A DNA stretch of 64,000 nucleotides from Saccharina japonica (taxonomy: Eukaryota > Sar > Phaeophyceae > Laminariales > Laminariaceae). Shown here one piece after another: positions 26,101-40,100 of this stretch (position 1 is the first letter of the stretch; every line of letters starts with the position of its first letter). The position numbers and the translations under genes are program-made. Below the pieces are notes generated by a model. It was not told where the DNA came from. It did no database searches and was given only the letters and a program-made list of their open reading frames with translations. The stretch covers positions 174,260 to 238,259 of the forward strand of contig MEHQ01002721.1 of assembly GCA_008828725.1 (NCBI GenBank), written 5' to 3'.

Positions 26101-29100
26101 GACAGTTCGGAACGGTTCATGGTCGGTTCATTCACAGCGTCGGACATATCATATCATATCAGATCAGAAAGCTTATTTCATCCTGCAGACATTTCGGGGT
26201 AGATGCTAGTATTGGACAATCTGGTGAGAGAGACAATACAGAGCTTGTTTTGTTCACTTCCAGTCCATGCAGAGCACCCAGTGTATAGCTCAGACCAGAT
26301 CAGACCACAGAGCAGATCCCCCTTTTTCGGAGTTCGAATATTTCGCGGCAGCTGGTGTATTGGACACATCAGCAGTTCATTCACAGCACTGGACAGATCA
26401 GCATATATATCAGATCTGGCTACATCAGACCAGATTCCCTTTTTCGTGATCTATGTATTTCTGGGCAGATGCTATATTGAACACATCAGATCGCCCATTT
26501 TATGATCTAGATATATTATGTTGGGGTAGATATAGTGTTGGGCATACGACAGCCCCAGTTCATGATGTAGGTGTTTCGGTGTATTCCTGGTTTAGATTAT
26601 GTGTAAGATCTGCTGGAGACCACGTGTGCCGGGTGGGATCGGTATGATCTGTATGATCTGTATGATCTGTATGATCTGTATGATCTGTATGATCTGTATG
26701 ATCTGTATGATCTGTATGATCTGTATGATCTGTATGATCTGTATGATCTGTATGATCAGTATGATCTGTATGATCTGTATGATCTGTACGATCGGTATGA
26801 TCTGTATGATATGTATGATCTCTATGATCTGTATGATCCGTATGATCTGTATGATATGTATGATCTGTATGATCTGAATGATCTGTACGATCGGTATGAT
26901 CTGTATGATCTGTATGATCTGTATGACACGGCTCTTGCGCACAAGCATATACCGGGTGAGACTTGCACGAAATAGTTCGTGGGCACCATGTTTGCGGGTG
27001 GGGTGAGATCTGTACCGCACAGCTCTTCTTGCATAGTATCTCAGAACAGAAGAAGATAAGATATATAGACGGTCCACGGTTCGATGGTGATGAACACGTC
27101 ACTTCGTGTCAAATGTGACCCAGGTTCATTTCCAGCTGCTGTTTTTACGGCCTAACCTATTCGATACTCAGATCAGCAAGGAGAAACGGGCTATAGGTAT
27201 ATACCATATCAACACAAGTGATAAGATAGCACACTTCCCTTCTCCGACGAATGTTGAAGTTGATTTCCTCGCCTACGGGGAAGGGTGCAAAGACCGAGCG
27301 ATGCGTCTATTGGATATAGACCGATCTCGATGAGATATGTACATAGCTGGATAGATCTCGACGAGATCTGTCTTTTTTTTCCACAGCCACCATTTTCGTT
27401 GTGTGCACGGCACCTCCCTTGTTCTGGAGAAAGTTGCCTCGTAATTTTGGGCCGGCGAGTAGTGTAGTACATTTATCACCCGGATGGTAAATACGGTAAC
27501 AACACCGTACGGATCAATCACCCCGTCACAAATCAGGACTGCCAAAACATCCCCCTGCCCCCTCCGCTCCCCCTCCCCTCCGTTTTGGATTTCGGGCGCT
27601 CTTTTTATCATGTTGTGGCAACTCAGGCCAACAAGGCGAAGCGGCTCAACGACATCGCCACCATCCCTGATGTGCCGCCGAGTCCTGAGAGCAGCGGACA
27701 GGAGCTTCCTGGGACTGCTGTCCCTAGCGTCGTCCCAGCTGGACGGAAAGAGCTGGACCACGTGAGTTCGCGTATGTTGGCGTGTGCTATGTAGCACGTC
27801 CGGTAGAGGTGTGTACGAGTAGCCCCTTTCGTTCCTGAGGCTGTTCACATGGTACTTGACGGCGACGACGACAGCCCCGCCCCCCCGCACCCAGAACGCA
27901 CCTTGGCCAACGCGTGCAACTCCCGGCTGAACGTCCCTGATGTGCTGGAAAGCACACCCCATAAACTCCTGTCCGCCTCGTCTTCCCACTCTGTTGGGTC
28001 ACGCTGGTATCATAATTGTGCTTCGCTGCTTTAACAATTGTGTCTCGCTGCTCTAATAGTTGTGTCTCCCTGCTCTAATACTTATGTATCACTGCCCTAA
28101 ACTAGTTGCGTCCCTTTGCTCTAACAAGTGTGTCTCCCTGCTCTTGACAATCATTTTTTGCCGCTCTAATACGTTGTGTCTCGCTGCCCGAAACATTCGT
28201 GTCTCACAACTTTTGTTTATAAATATGGGTGGCTCGCTGCTCTAATATATATGTGTTTCGCTGAAACGTTTGCTGTTAATCTTTTCTTCGTTTTTCAGCC
28301 TGTGCGGAGAATAGCAAGGAGCCCAACGGGCAGCAAGAGGCTGCTTGAGCAGTTTCACGTGTGCCCTCTGCTCTTCCGAGAGAAGATGGGTGTAAGCAGC
28401 GACATCGGCCGCGGCGACCTGCCCACCACCCGGCCGGTGTACAAGTACATATTCTCCTGCCCGGGACAAGCGCAGGCATTGGTGAGAATACAAATGTTAT
28501 ACGAAGTACCAAAATATAAGAACCGTTTTCATTTAATATTACTGTATAAAAGTGCTTATGTTTCGGGACATATTGGTAACTACGTACGAGTCGAAGACCG
28601 GTCTTCATGTTGGTAGTTTGTTGGTACATATCTTTCGAATTGCGTTGCATGTTATCATTTTCTGCGAAACACCTGACCCAGCGACCTCTGGCCAGCTTGC
28701 AAGAACAACAGTCCTGCCTGTTTCACATTATCTACCAGTCTGCCAGCACCGTTCCGTGCGGTGTCCACATGGTATTCCCGCAAGCCCGACCAACCAAACA
28801 GTGCCAGTTGTTGCTGTGAAAGTGAGCTACTCAAACCAAAGAATACAAACCAAAACACCCAATTCTCTCCACTACGACAACAAACCGCAGATTATTCTCG
28901 GACGGGTTCCCGATCCCTAATAGATAGTTTCCTTTTTGGGGCGCGTCTAGGCCTATTTTGCACCTCTTTTTCATAGATCAGGGAGGCTTTGAAACCTCAC
29001 GGGTCGGGTCGGGTCGGGTCGGGTCGGATCAGGTCTGGCCACCCTTGCCCGAACCGACCCGACACGATCCGACCCGACCTGACCCGCGAAGTTTGACCCG

Positions 29101-32100
29101 ACCCCTTAACAGCCCTACAATTCTGGCGCTAGTATACTGGTTTTAGTGCAGGCTGGTTTCAGTAGTAGGTGGGTAGTCAAGGGAGTAACAAATCGCGGCC
29201 TGCCAGCAGCATACCGTCCGTGTTTTATTGATCCTATTTTTGTCGTCATGAGATGTTGTATGCTATATACATACATACGAGTACATTCACAGGGTACGGG
29301 AAGCTGAAACAACTTGAGTACTCGCGAGTCCCCCAAGGGTACCAGGGGCTGAAATGACTTGGTACTCACTGGTGCTGGTACTCTGACGACCTTGTTTTGC
29401 ATATTTTCGGGCCCGGGACAGGCACTGGACTGTGGTAAAAAGTTTGTGCCTCTTGGTCCTTGGTGTGACGAAGTGGTTTTGTGGACGTGCGTTCAGCCTG
29501 CCATCAAATACCTTTTGCACTCTCAAAAAAGAAACTTGTTGCTCCGTGTTTGCGAGGTTCTCACGGATCTCGATTGTTTTCTCGTTTTGGTATTTTTATG
29601 TATCCTCCTTGAAACCAAATAATTTAGGCACCCGCAATAATTTAGTAACCGGTACAGTGAGTTACCGGTAATAATTAGTTACTGCACCGGTGGTTCTTTA
29701 AGTATCAGTCGCGTTCTCCTCGACCTAAACGTCCTCCCGTTGCCGAAAAAAAACACGGACCGTCTTGAAGTCGCATGTGTTGAAAACTTGTTTCGTTGAA
29801 TAGTTTATGATCCTTGTTTTTTTGTCTTTTGTCCAATACATTTATATCGTCGGGTTTTGTTCAGCCTTTTTACGGCCACACAGCAGTTGTCGTCTTCTTC
29901 TTCTGGCGTGCACTTGTATATACCAACAGTATGCCTGGCATGCGTCGTGGTGCAAAACTGTATGAACAGGTCAGGGCCGTCACCGGGGTCTGCTACTTCA
30001 ACATGCGCGCCTTCGACCCCAAAAAGGTCAGTACACGTACGGTTGCGGGGTTGCGGCGGGCTTCGCCGAACGCGTTTATCCAACCTATCATAGGAACCAC
30101 AGCTTATCTACAGGCCGCATGCAGTTTGCTGCATCCGGGTCTCCCCGGCTGGCAAAAGCGAACACTACGTGCCATTTTCGAGTTGGACTTAGCAACACAC
30201 GAACCATCTCCTGCCCTCTTTCCTGTGCTTCACTGTTAATGCGAAAAATGATATGCCCGTTACCACCCACCTTCCCAGGCCTATGATGTCGCACCCGAAC
30301 CCAACATATCCGAACCCAACTTAAACCAACCCGACCCAACCAACCTAACCGAATCCAACTCAACCCAACCCAACCCAACCCAACCCAACCCAACCCAACC
30401 CAACTACAAAAACAGGGCCTCATCCAGCGGTCGTACAATGCATTCGCGGTTCGAGTTGTGGACACAGCGCCTGCCACCCCTGGCGGAGGGATCAAGGGGG
30501 GAGGCGGTACGGGGGCAGGGACGCGCACGATAACCCCCGCGAGGCAGACCGAAGTGGGTTCTCTATGCATCGAGATGCGAATCCGGCTCTACCGAGACGG
30601 CGCTATGAGCCAGCTGCTCGAGGAACTGGCGAAGGTGAGAAGGGTGTGTACCGCTCTGTCCCAACATACAAGGACGCGTTTGTATGTGAATATGTTAGTA
30701 CAAGCGGTCCCCTATGTTTAGGGGCATAGGGGTATAGCTTACTGCTTGCAGTACGTTCGCGCAGTGTGAGGGGTCCCACACTAATTCCAAGTTTGTTTGT
30801 CCTCCCCCCCAAAAAAAAACAAAATGGTTGGCTATTCTTAAATGGGGTGAAGGGATTCGGAAGCTATTTAAGGATTCCAAGCACGAGTTTTGTTGGACGA
30901 AGACAGCCATGTGACCGTTTTTCTGGTAAAACTAGAGTGGAACACATCCTGCCTCACCTAAGGATTTGGTAGTTGAAAAAATCAGGCTCGAGCTTCGTTG
31001 CACGAGCATACGAAAGTGGCCATTTTTCTGCTGAAACAAAACTTAGTAGAACACCCCCTGCCTCACCTAAGACACGCCCTGCCTCCCCTACGAATTTTGG
31101 AAGTCAAGGATTTCAGGCTCGAATTTTGTTGGCGAAGATAATAATGTGGGGCGGTATAAAAATAACCGTTGCCATACTGTAGCATATAAAAATAACCGTT
31201 GACTTTCGGCCCTTGTCGATGTTTTTTTCGCACCGCAACTTCTCCAGGCCACCGACAACCCGGCGGTCCAGCTGCAAGGCCCGTTCATCATACAAAAACT
31301 GGTGCCGCCCCCGGCCCACCGCAACGTCGTCATGATCGCCGCCGGCACTGGCATCAACCCAAGTGCGTCCCCTTCCCACCCCACACTAAACATCCAACAA
31401 AAATTGCTTCGTGGAAACCCCCCGCCACAAACGCAACGTAGAGGTTGGACGCGTGCTACGATAGTAGAGATAGAGCACCTTTTGGGCTGTTTTTTTTTTT
31501 GTCTGAATGACGGGGGGGGGGGGGGGGGCTCCTTGTACGTAGCCCGAGACCGTCGGGATCTCCTTTCTTGTGCTTCAGAATGTTTTCGTTTTGTACTTGG
31601 GGCCACGGGATGGTCCTCATCGGGTGGCGCTTTCTCTTTTCCTGTAGAATATTTTGTTTGGTGAGGTTTTCCGAGCTCCTCAAGAGGGGACCCCCACCAT
31701 CAGGGGAAAAAAAACACGGCGCACGTCAAGTGCTGGATTAGTACGGATAGATGGAGGTACTGGATAGAGAGACCGGCACGGTTTTTCATGTGAAGACAAC
31801 AACAACAACAACAGCAACAACAACCTCCACCTTGAAGCATACGTCCATTGCTTAATCGAAACCCCCGACCCACCCACCACATCGTCGTCCTTCGCGCGCG
31901 AGGTATTGTTAAGAGTAGGCCGTCCATACGCGGAAAAAAAAAATCAGCGACCGCCGTGACGGGGGGTGGTGGGGAGTGTGACGAAACTAGTGTATGTACG
32001 AGTGCTACGAGTACGTACATGGTTTGATTTTGTGATTTTGGTAAGAGAGAGAGAGGGAAAGCTAGTAGTCGACACTCACAGGAGAATGATGGAGAGATTC

Positions 32101-32438
32101 GACCACGCGGAGACAGCTCGGGGATACATCGCAGATTGAGTTTGACAGAAAGAAAAAAAACTATTACAAAGGGCCATTCGTTTGCAGCAATCAGAACTCA
32201 CGATTAACCGAAAACCCAGGTATCCCCCTGCGTTTACATGCCATATGTTGGTTCTGAATACGACAATAGCCCCTCCGTAGGTACGAGTCGAATCTAAACG
32301 ACAAACTTCAGAGTCGGCCGCACGAACAGCAGAAGCATCCCGGGCCTGCCAGATGAGTTCGATGGACTTTTGATGGGTTTGATGGGTCTAATACGATTTG
32401 GGGGGGGGGTGATCAGGGGGAGGGGATGGATTGGAGAC

Positions 32439-32488
<50 letters not shown>

Positions 32489-33878
32489 GCTTACTTTTTT
32501 TCTTGTGTGTTTTTAGTGACGATTCCGACTGCCGCGGTCTCCACTACGGTGATTTGTGACGAAAGCTTACGCGCCACGTTCGTTTCCCCCCATGCGCTTT
32601 AAAACTGCGCTGCGCAACTCCCCCGTTCGAAGCTCGACGATTACGGCTATCGGGGCCACACGCTCTCGCCCCGCGCGCGTTAAAACCACGCCACGCAACC
32701 TCCTCCTCCTCCGCTCGAAGCTTGACGCGCTACGGTTTCGGCTTCCGGCTTTTCTCAACGCGGAAGAAATATGGGCTCGCTCACCTCGTTCGCCTCGCGC
32801 TCGCGCTCGCTATGCCTCATCTCGCTTTTGCTATGAAAACCGACGTTATAACAACCCTTTTTTACTTCGTACTGCAAACAGTATGTAACACTGTTTCCGA
32901 GTATTTTGCGCCCAAAGCGGTGGTGGATTGGTAAATAGGGGTTGGTGGATTGGTAAATAAGGGTAAAGACTAGCACGTTTCAACCTCGATCGATTCAAAG
33001 GCAACCGTCCTGACAGTGCTTTTTACCTTCTTGCTGCTTTCCGCATTGGCGATCGTGTGCCTGACTCGTTGATCCCCGCCCCTCCCCCCCCCCCCCCCCC
33101 CCGCCTTTCCGCCCCCGGCGTGTGATGTTGACGTGTCGCTCGCTTGAACGCCCTCCATGTGGTGCACCCTTCGGCGCGGTTCTTGGCACCGTTCTCGGCA
33201 CTGGTTCTGGCACCGTTCCGGGCGCTGTTCTTGGCACCGGTCTTGGCATCGTTTCTGGCGCTGTTCTTGGCGTCATTCTTGGCGCCGTTCTTGGGGTCGT
33301 TCTTGGTGCTGTTCTTTTGTTTTTCTCAACCTCAACCGTGGACCTTCGCCGCCGACCTCCGGCCTCGATTGCTTTAAACGCGTGCGGGTTGTGGTGGTGG
33401 TGGTGGTGTCGCCTGAACTCTTTCTCCGTTTGGTGCCCCCTTTTGACTCCGTTCTTGGCGCTGTTCTTCTCGCCGCTCTTCGCTCTGTTTTCAATTTGTG
33501 ATCGCTTAATTTACATCGCCGCCGACCTTCCGGTCTCTCGATTGCTTGTCAACGCGTGCGGCTAATTAACATCGCGGACGACCTCTGTTTATTTTACTGC
33601 TTGTCAACTGGTGCTGTTAATAAACATCACGGTCAATCTCCTGTCTTTTGACTGCTATTGTTTACGCGTGCGGTTTACGCGTGTGGTTACGCGCGTGCGC
33701 TTTGGCCACCCCCCCCCCCCTAACAGTGGTGCAGCAGATGCGAGACTACCAGGCCTTGTCCAACTCCAGGTGGGTGGGGCTGCTGGATTTGCTTTTGGTT
33801 TTTGCTATTCGGTTGGTTGGTCGCTCGGTTTCTTGCTTTCTTGCTTGCTCTATCGCTTGCTCTTTTTCTTGCTTGCTT

Positions 33879-33964
<86 letters not shown>

Positions 33965-33996
33965 CGCTTGCTGGCTTGCTTGCTTGCTGTTTGCTC

Positions 33997-34075
<79 letters not shown>

Positions 34076-34093
34076 GGCTTGCTTGCTTGCTTT

Positions 34094-34189
<96 letters not shown>

Positions 34190-37100
34190 GCTTGCTGGCT
34201 TGCTTGCTCGCTTGCTCGCTTGCTCGCTTGCTTGCTTGCTTGCTGGCTTGCTCGCTCGCTCGCTCGCTTGCTTGCGCGCTTCGCGTGTGTACTTACGAAG
34301 GGCGTTGTTTTCGAACTGCGGCGCATGTTGCCATCCCCCTGTTTGCGGTCTATCGAAGCGTCGTGTGATATCACGCGCAGCCTACAAATATGAGGTTATT
34401 GTTGTTGTTGTTGTTATTGTTTGTTTTTTTTTGTTCATAACTACACAATCGATTTCAAAACTGGCCAAACACGACACAAGATGTGTGAAGGTGGGATCAA
34501 CTTTTAAAAACCTACCCGCCCCGTGGATGCGATGGTCAATCATCATACGAATACAGCCATGGATGAATATCGAGTACCCCCCCCCCCCCCCCCCCCCCCC
34601 CCCCGTTCTTCCCCCCAACGCAAATGCCTTTTGCCTTTGGCGGGGGCGTTTTTTTTTTGTTTTCCCCCCCCCCCCCCCGTTCTTCCCCCCAACGCAAATG
34701 CCTTTTGCCTTTGGCGGGGGCGTTTTTTTTTTGTTTTCCCCCCCCCCCCCCCGTTGCTCTACGCATAGCAAATGTCATTTGCCTTTGGCGAGGTCGTTTT
34801 TTTTTCGTTTTTTTTCTGCGAGTTTCCGTTTGTATGCTCTACATGTTCTTTCCCGTATGCTGCCTCCGTCGGGTCCTGTCGCCGCCGCCGGGGCCACCCC
34901 AGCCTTTCCGTCGGCCTTACCGATAGACTCAATCGGATTGCTCTGTGCTGCCCAAAAAATAGGGACAAGACGGTCTGCGCGAAGTCAAGGCTTGTCCTCA
35001 TATGGCAGTGCGTCAACGAGAGCGAACTCTACGGTGGGGATGAAATCACAGCCATGCAGGCGAGCGGCCGGGGGGGGGTGTACTTCATTTTCATGCATGG
35101 CCGTTGTCGTATGCCCATAGGATTTAGGAGGGGGGGGGTATGGCCGTAGTCGATATGGCCATAGACTCTCGCATCCCTATCAAATGCGGGACGAAGCCAC
35201 GTCGGGTTTCACCGACTTAAAGGGGGGGGGGGGGTGATTTGTTGCTTGCCTTAGGTCATTTTTTTACCATTAACCACTCCTTCCTTTCGAGACGGAGCAC
35301 CGTTGCTACCAGAGACACCCCCCAATATCTCGGTGCTCATTACGTTTGTTTCTTGTAATGTGTAGAAGTAACGATAAACGCGTTGGGGCTGGTCGGTGTT
35401 ACTTTCCCGGTTACTTTCCCGGTGGCTTCGTACTTCTTTTTTATTTAGCTTTCAAGAGGTTTTTTCTATGTTTTTCGTTCTTGCCAAGTGGCTACGCATA
35501 TACAAATAGCTGGTATGTATACGAGGAACAAACGCCTGCTGTGTTCTCCCTTTTGGGCTTGACCATTTTGCCTAGAGAGGGGCAAAACAAATGCGGTACA
35601 TACAATATGTAGATGATGGACCGACAACACAGGGGGGCGGGGGGGGGGGGGGGGGGGGGGGGGTGCTCGTGTCACGCATGGCCGTAGTCGTATGGCCATA
35701 GACCCTCACGAGCAGCTCATAGAAGGGTGCAGCTCACCCTTCATGCAACTCGCGCCGAACACTTCACGGCGCTTCGCGCTTGGTGCAAGCAATGTAGTCT
35801 ACCTGGTCAGCGAAAACATGACGTCCTCCGTCCAGGCATTGTAGGGATGCGCAGGTCTATGGTCATACGACTACGGCCACGCAGGACATGAGTATATCTC
35901 CCTAACAACAACAACAACAACAACAACAACGACAAACACGCCTCCCACTCCACCCCCGCCACGCACCCCATCCATACTTTGCAAACCTCCCCCACCTTGC
36001 CGCCGTTCCCAACTCCCACCTCCCCACCCCCTGCCCCCGCCCCATGGCCCACACACACCCCCCCCCCCCCCCACCCCCCAACCGCGACCCCTTCCCTTCC
36101 CTTCGCCACGCAAAAACTTAACGCTTTGACTGCCGAAAAATTACCCCACATTTAAGTCTAAGCCTTCTGTCCCCAAAGTGTGGTGTGGTGGGATTAAGCC
36201 GTTCAGAACTGAAAAAACGTATACCCCACTAATTCCAAGTAGTTTTTCCTCAACTACGTGGGACCCGTTCTTAAGGGGTTAAAAGAGGGTGTCCTATACT
36301 TGTATTATATATACCACTCTGAACTGGACGAAAAATGTAAGGACTGTTGGATCTTTATATTCATATATTGATGCATAATAAATCCTAACATTTCAGTCCA
36401 GAGCTGTGTGATGTACTATGAAACTTGAAAAATACAAATCTCAACTTTTAACTTTCTTTTTTTCTTTTTTCGTACTCTTTTTTTTTCTTTTTTTCTGCAG
36501 GCGAAGAGCAACGGCCTGATGGAAGTGACCTTGCTCATCAGCGGCGACCAGCGGAGACGAAACATCCCCGGCGCCGCGTTCATGAAGGCCAAAGAGAAAA
36601 TGCTCATGGGGGCGCGAGCCCTCCTCTCGCCGGCCTTCTCCTCTCCCAACAGCTCCGTGCACGTCGGGAGGTAACAAATATTCCCTGATTTTCGCCGTTT
36701 TTTATTGCTACTATTATTTTGTTTTCGAGCGACACCCACTTTCTATTTTTTTTCACGGCACCAAACACAATAGGCATACTCGTATACGATAGGGAGATCC
36801 CTTTCGAGTTATATATATAGTGGCATAACATATCCGACGTTCATATATATATATATAAGCATACGCCGTCACGTAGGTATACACGCACGCGCACACACAA
36901 GTTGGCGACAGTAACAAACATCCTGGCCACAACTTTACTACTTTTTTTTCAATTTTATCTGCCGGCGCACGGGTGCAACCTTTAACATAGTATTGGTTAA
37001 GCAGTTACTTAAAGCTCACCATGCTAACTTCCACAGATATAAGCCAACACTGTGCGCCGTGGGTTAGTTCAGCTCTTGTTGCGTTAGTACGGGGAGAACG

Positions 37101-40100
37101 CATTCTAGTACGTGTAGTCAGAACCGAAATACGGTGTGTACAACACAAGGCGTAATTAACAGTCCCTCTATATAGTGCCGGTATCATATATATGCGCCAG
37201 CCAACATAGCGGCACTGCTGTGGTGGCAACCGACACTAATCCACACCCTGCCACACTGGTTAATCCCACCTGTGCCAAGCGATTTCACAGGCACTATAGC
37301 GGGCAGCCGGCACTATAAAGGGAGGCCAATACTCAATACTCTGTACCTACAAGTTTGCTACCCTATGATAGATACATATACCCCTTTTTGCCTTGAATTC
37401 ACATTTTTAACCTCAAGTTTTGAACGTTTTTTTTTTCCCTCTGTCGCAATCTACTGCTTCTTCTGCTGCTGTGTATGTACTTCGTATGTACCGCGCTCCT
37501 GTAATCTACTGCTGTGTTTGTATGCATTCCCACCCGCCTGTGGAGTCCAGCTCGACGACACAGAAGCACCAACCATCTAACTTCCCCCGGGACGCAGAGG
37601 AGACGCCGACAGGGTCACCATTTGTCGCAGAGCAGAGGTATAGCTCTCCGCGGGCTCCGGGTGCCACAGCAGTCGATACGGAGTACAGCTACGTACAGCA
37701 TAAGCTGTAGCACGTGCTCGCTTGGCGACTCGCGTTTCGACTTTTAGCCGCGAATATCCTGCTACATATACAGTAGGGGTCCCTCTATAGCGCCGGTTAA
37801 ATAATGCCGGAGCCCGATATAATGCCGGTGAAATTGCTTTGCACAGATGGGATGAACCAGTGTGGCAGTGTGCGGAATAATGCCGGGGCCTGCTATAATG
37901 CCGGTATCGAGGCCTGGCACACACCGGGAATATAGAGGGACCACTAGTGTATGCATATCGAAGTACCAGGTATCACACACAGCTTGCAAGTGTACGCACG
38001 AGTTAGAGGGGGAAAATCGATCTCAATAGCTGATGATGTTATTTTTTTGTTTTTGTTTTTTGTTTCAAGCATATGCGACCCCGTTACCTCATCGCTTACA
38101 CACCCCCACCTTATATTATCCCGCAACCCCCCGGTCCTCATGGACCTCGTGGTGTCCGTATGTTACGTTCACGGGCTCCGTCACTCATCGCGTATATTCG
38201 TATGTCTACGTACTATGTATGTGCGGTGCAACCTGGGACGATTAGTTATAACTCATGTAGACCATATGACCATATGATACTTGCCTGGCATTAGTGTATG
38301 TATGGTATGTGTATGTTCTTCAGATTAAACCGTACTTTCTACCCTTCGACATCCAGCACACCCAGTGCCCGTGCCGATGATTCATCCTAGAGAAGTCCAA
38401 GCTCTGCGGTCACAAAAGCCATGACACAGGGGACACTGCACTGTAATGCAGTTATCAGAGTAGACTGCAATGGCATGTCATCGTACTGTACCTATACGAG
38501 TATATACGACAGGCATGCCATACAACATGCTAACAATCCACGTGCGTCGAAAGAGAGACAAATAAAAGAAACAAAGCGAAAAAAAATAATATATCAAAGC
38601 TACATTAAATTTCCGACCCGTATCCACCCCCTATATGGCCTACGTAGGGTAAGTGCGTTTACGTGTTCCCGTCCTTCATATACAGCGTACACGCCATACG
38701 CACGTCTTACGTGGCCCGTCCCTCCTACGTACGTTCCGTGCGTCAGTACGGAACGTACGCTGTTTGTTTACATGCTTCGGCCCTTACAGTCGCGTGCGTG
38801 TTGTATCTACTGTACGTTTGCGTGGAACGCGTCTCACCGTCAGCACGACGTGACGTTTTACGTACGCACTTGCAGCCGAAGCGATAAGCCGGGCGCGGCA
38901 CGCTCTCTCGGCCGCTTGATTGCGTGCTTGCCGTAAAGCACAGAAACAACGGGGGGGGGGGGGGGGATTCCGATTGGTTCGTTCCCACTTTTTCCCTCGC
39001 CGCCCGAACTATATATGTATATTTCTGATCCTCCCGTGGGGTGGGGCGGGGTGGGGTGTGTCCCACTTGTTATCTGCATACGAAGAGCATCAAGGCCTCC
39101 CGTGCTAAGAGCGGGAACCGTCTCGTGTGCTGTGTCACACGTAAGATAACGCGCACACCCTAACTGGGGTAATTTTCGAAGCCGTGTGTGTCTCTATAAA
39201 CAAGGCGGCTCCGCGTACGACGAAAAGTGCGGCTTTGGGAAGATGTCGTCGAGTTGTTTCCATAGATGCATCGTTCGCCGTTTTTTTTGTGTTTTTGTTC
39301 TGATTTTTGACACTGTCAGTGTAGTTTGTCGATTAAGGTTTAGCTGGGAAATTTCGACCAAGGGGTCTGTTATCTTGCGTGTACGTAGTATATACGGTAT
39401 ATATACATGCATGACTCGCGATTTTGCCTGTATACGAAGTATAACGAGAGTGCTGACCTTGGTTTGAGATATATTATACCAGGTATACGAATTAGGCATG
39501 TGCGTAAAACATTTGGCCGTTTGTTGCCAAGTCTCAGCACACAGCGTCAATCTGAACAGTCTAAAATAGACAAGTGTACATATATATACTTTCGAAGGAT
39601 GTGATATAATGTATCTATAAATGAATGCCGCTGCCGACTATTACAACGAGAGTGCTGACCTGGCTTGTTGGTACCATACCATACCTTATACGGAAAACTC
39701 GTTTCGTCGTTTCAGCGAGAGTGCTGACCCTCGGGTGTGTTTTGTGGGTATTAAATCATATCATGCGCGTCGTACGTAATGGGATTTTGTTTTTTTCATT
39801 GTTTTGCACCAGGTCGCAGCAAGGCGGTAACGACAGCGTCGTGATCTCACAGCACGGCCCGATCGACGAGAACGAGACGGCCTCGCACGGTTTGGCCGCT
39901 GGGCGCGTCCCCTCGTTTGGCGGACTGAGTCGCCACAGGCCGACTTTGAGCAACAACCTCAGCGAAGATCGGAGCCGGGGTCGAAAAAAGGGAGCTCGAA
40001 GGAGGGTGTTCTCGAAGCACCTAGAGCGGGTGCGTATGGGCAAGGGACGGGAGGGGGGATAGACAGTTAGGGAAAGGGAAAGAAGAAACAGCAAATAGAA

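Noticed and set aside
26560-27102. His-Thr-Asp or Ile-rich frames
   Set aside because: They are translations of the 9-bp GTATGATCT satellite with no start, domain or splice support.
27273-27989. 238-codon minus-strand frame
   Set aside because: It is antisense to exon 15 and intron 15, has no recognised domain, and the plus-strand exon fits the reading phase of the large gene.
33648-35120. Long open frame rich in Leu, Ala and Cys (490 codons)
   Set aside because: It is the translation of the (CTTG)n satellite and C-run repeats. Only the short in-frame pieces that match exons 20 and 21 are coding.
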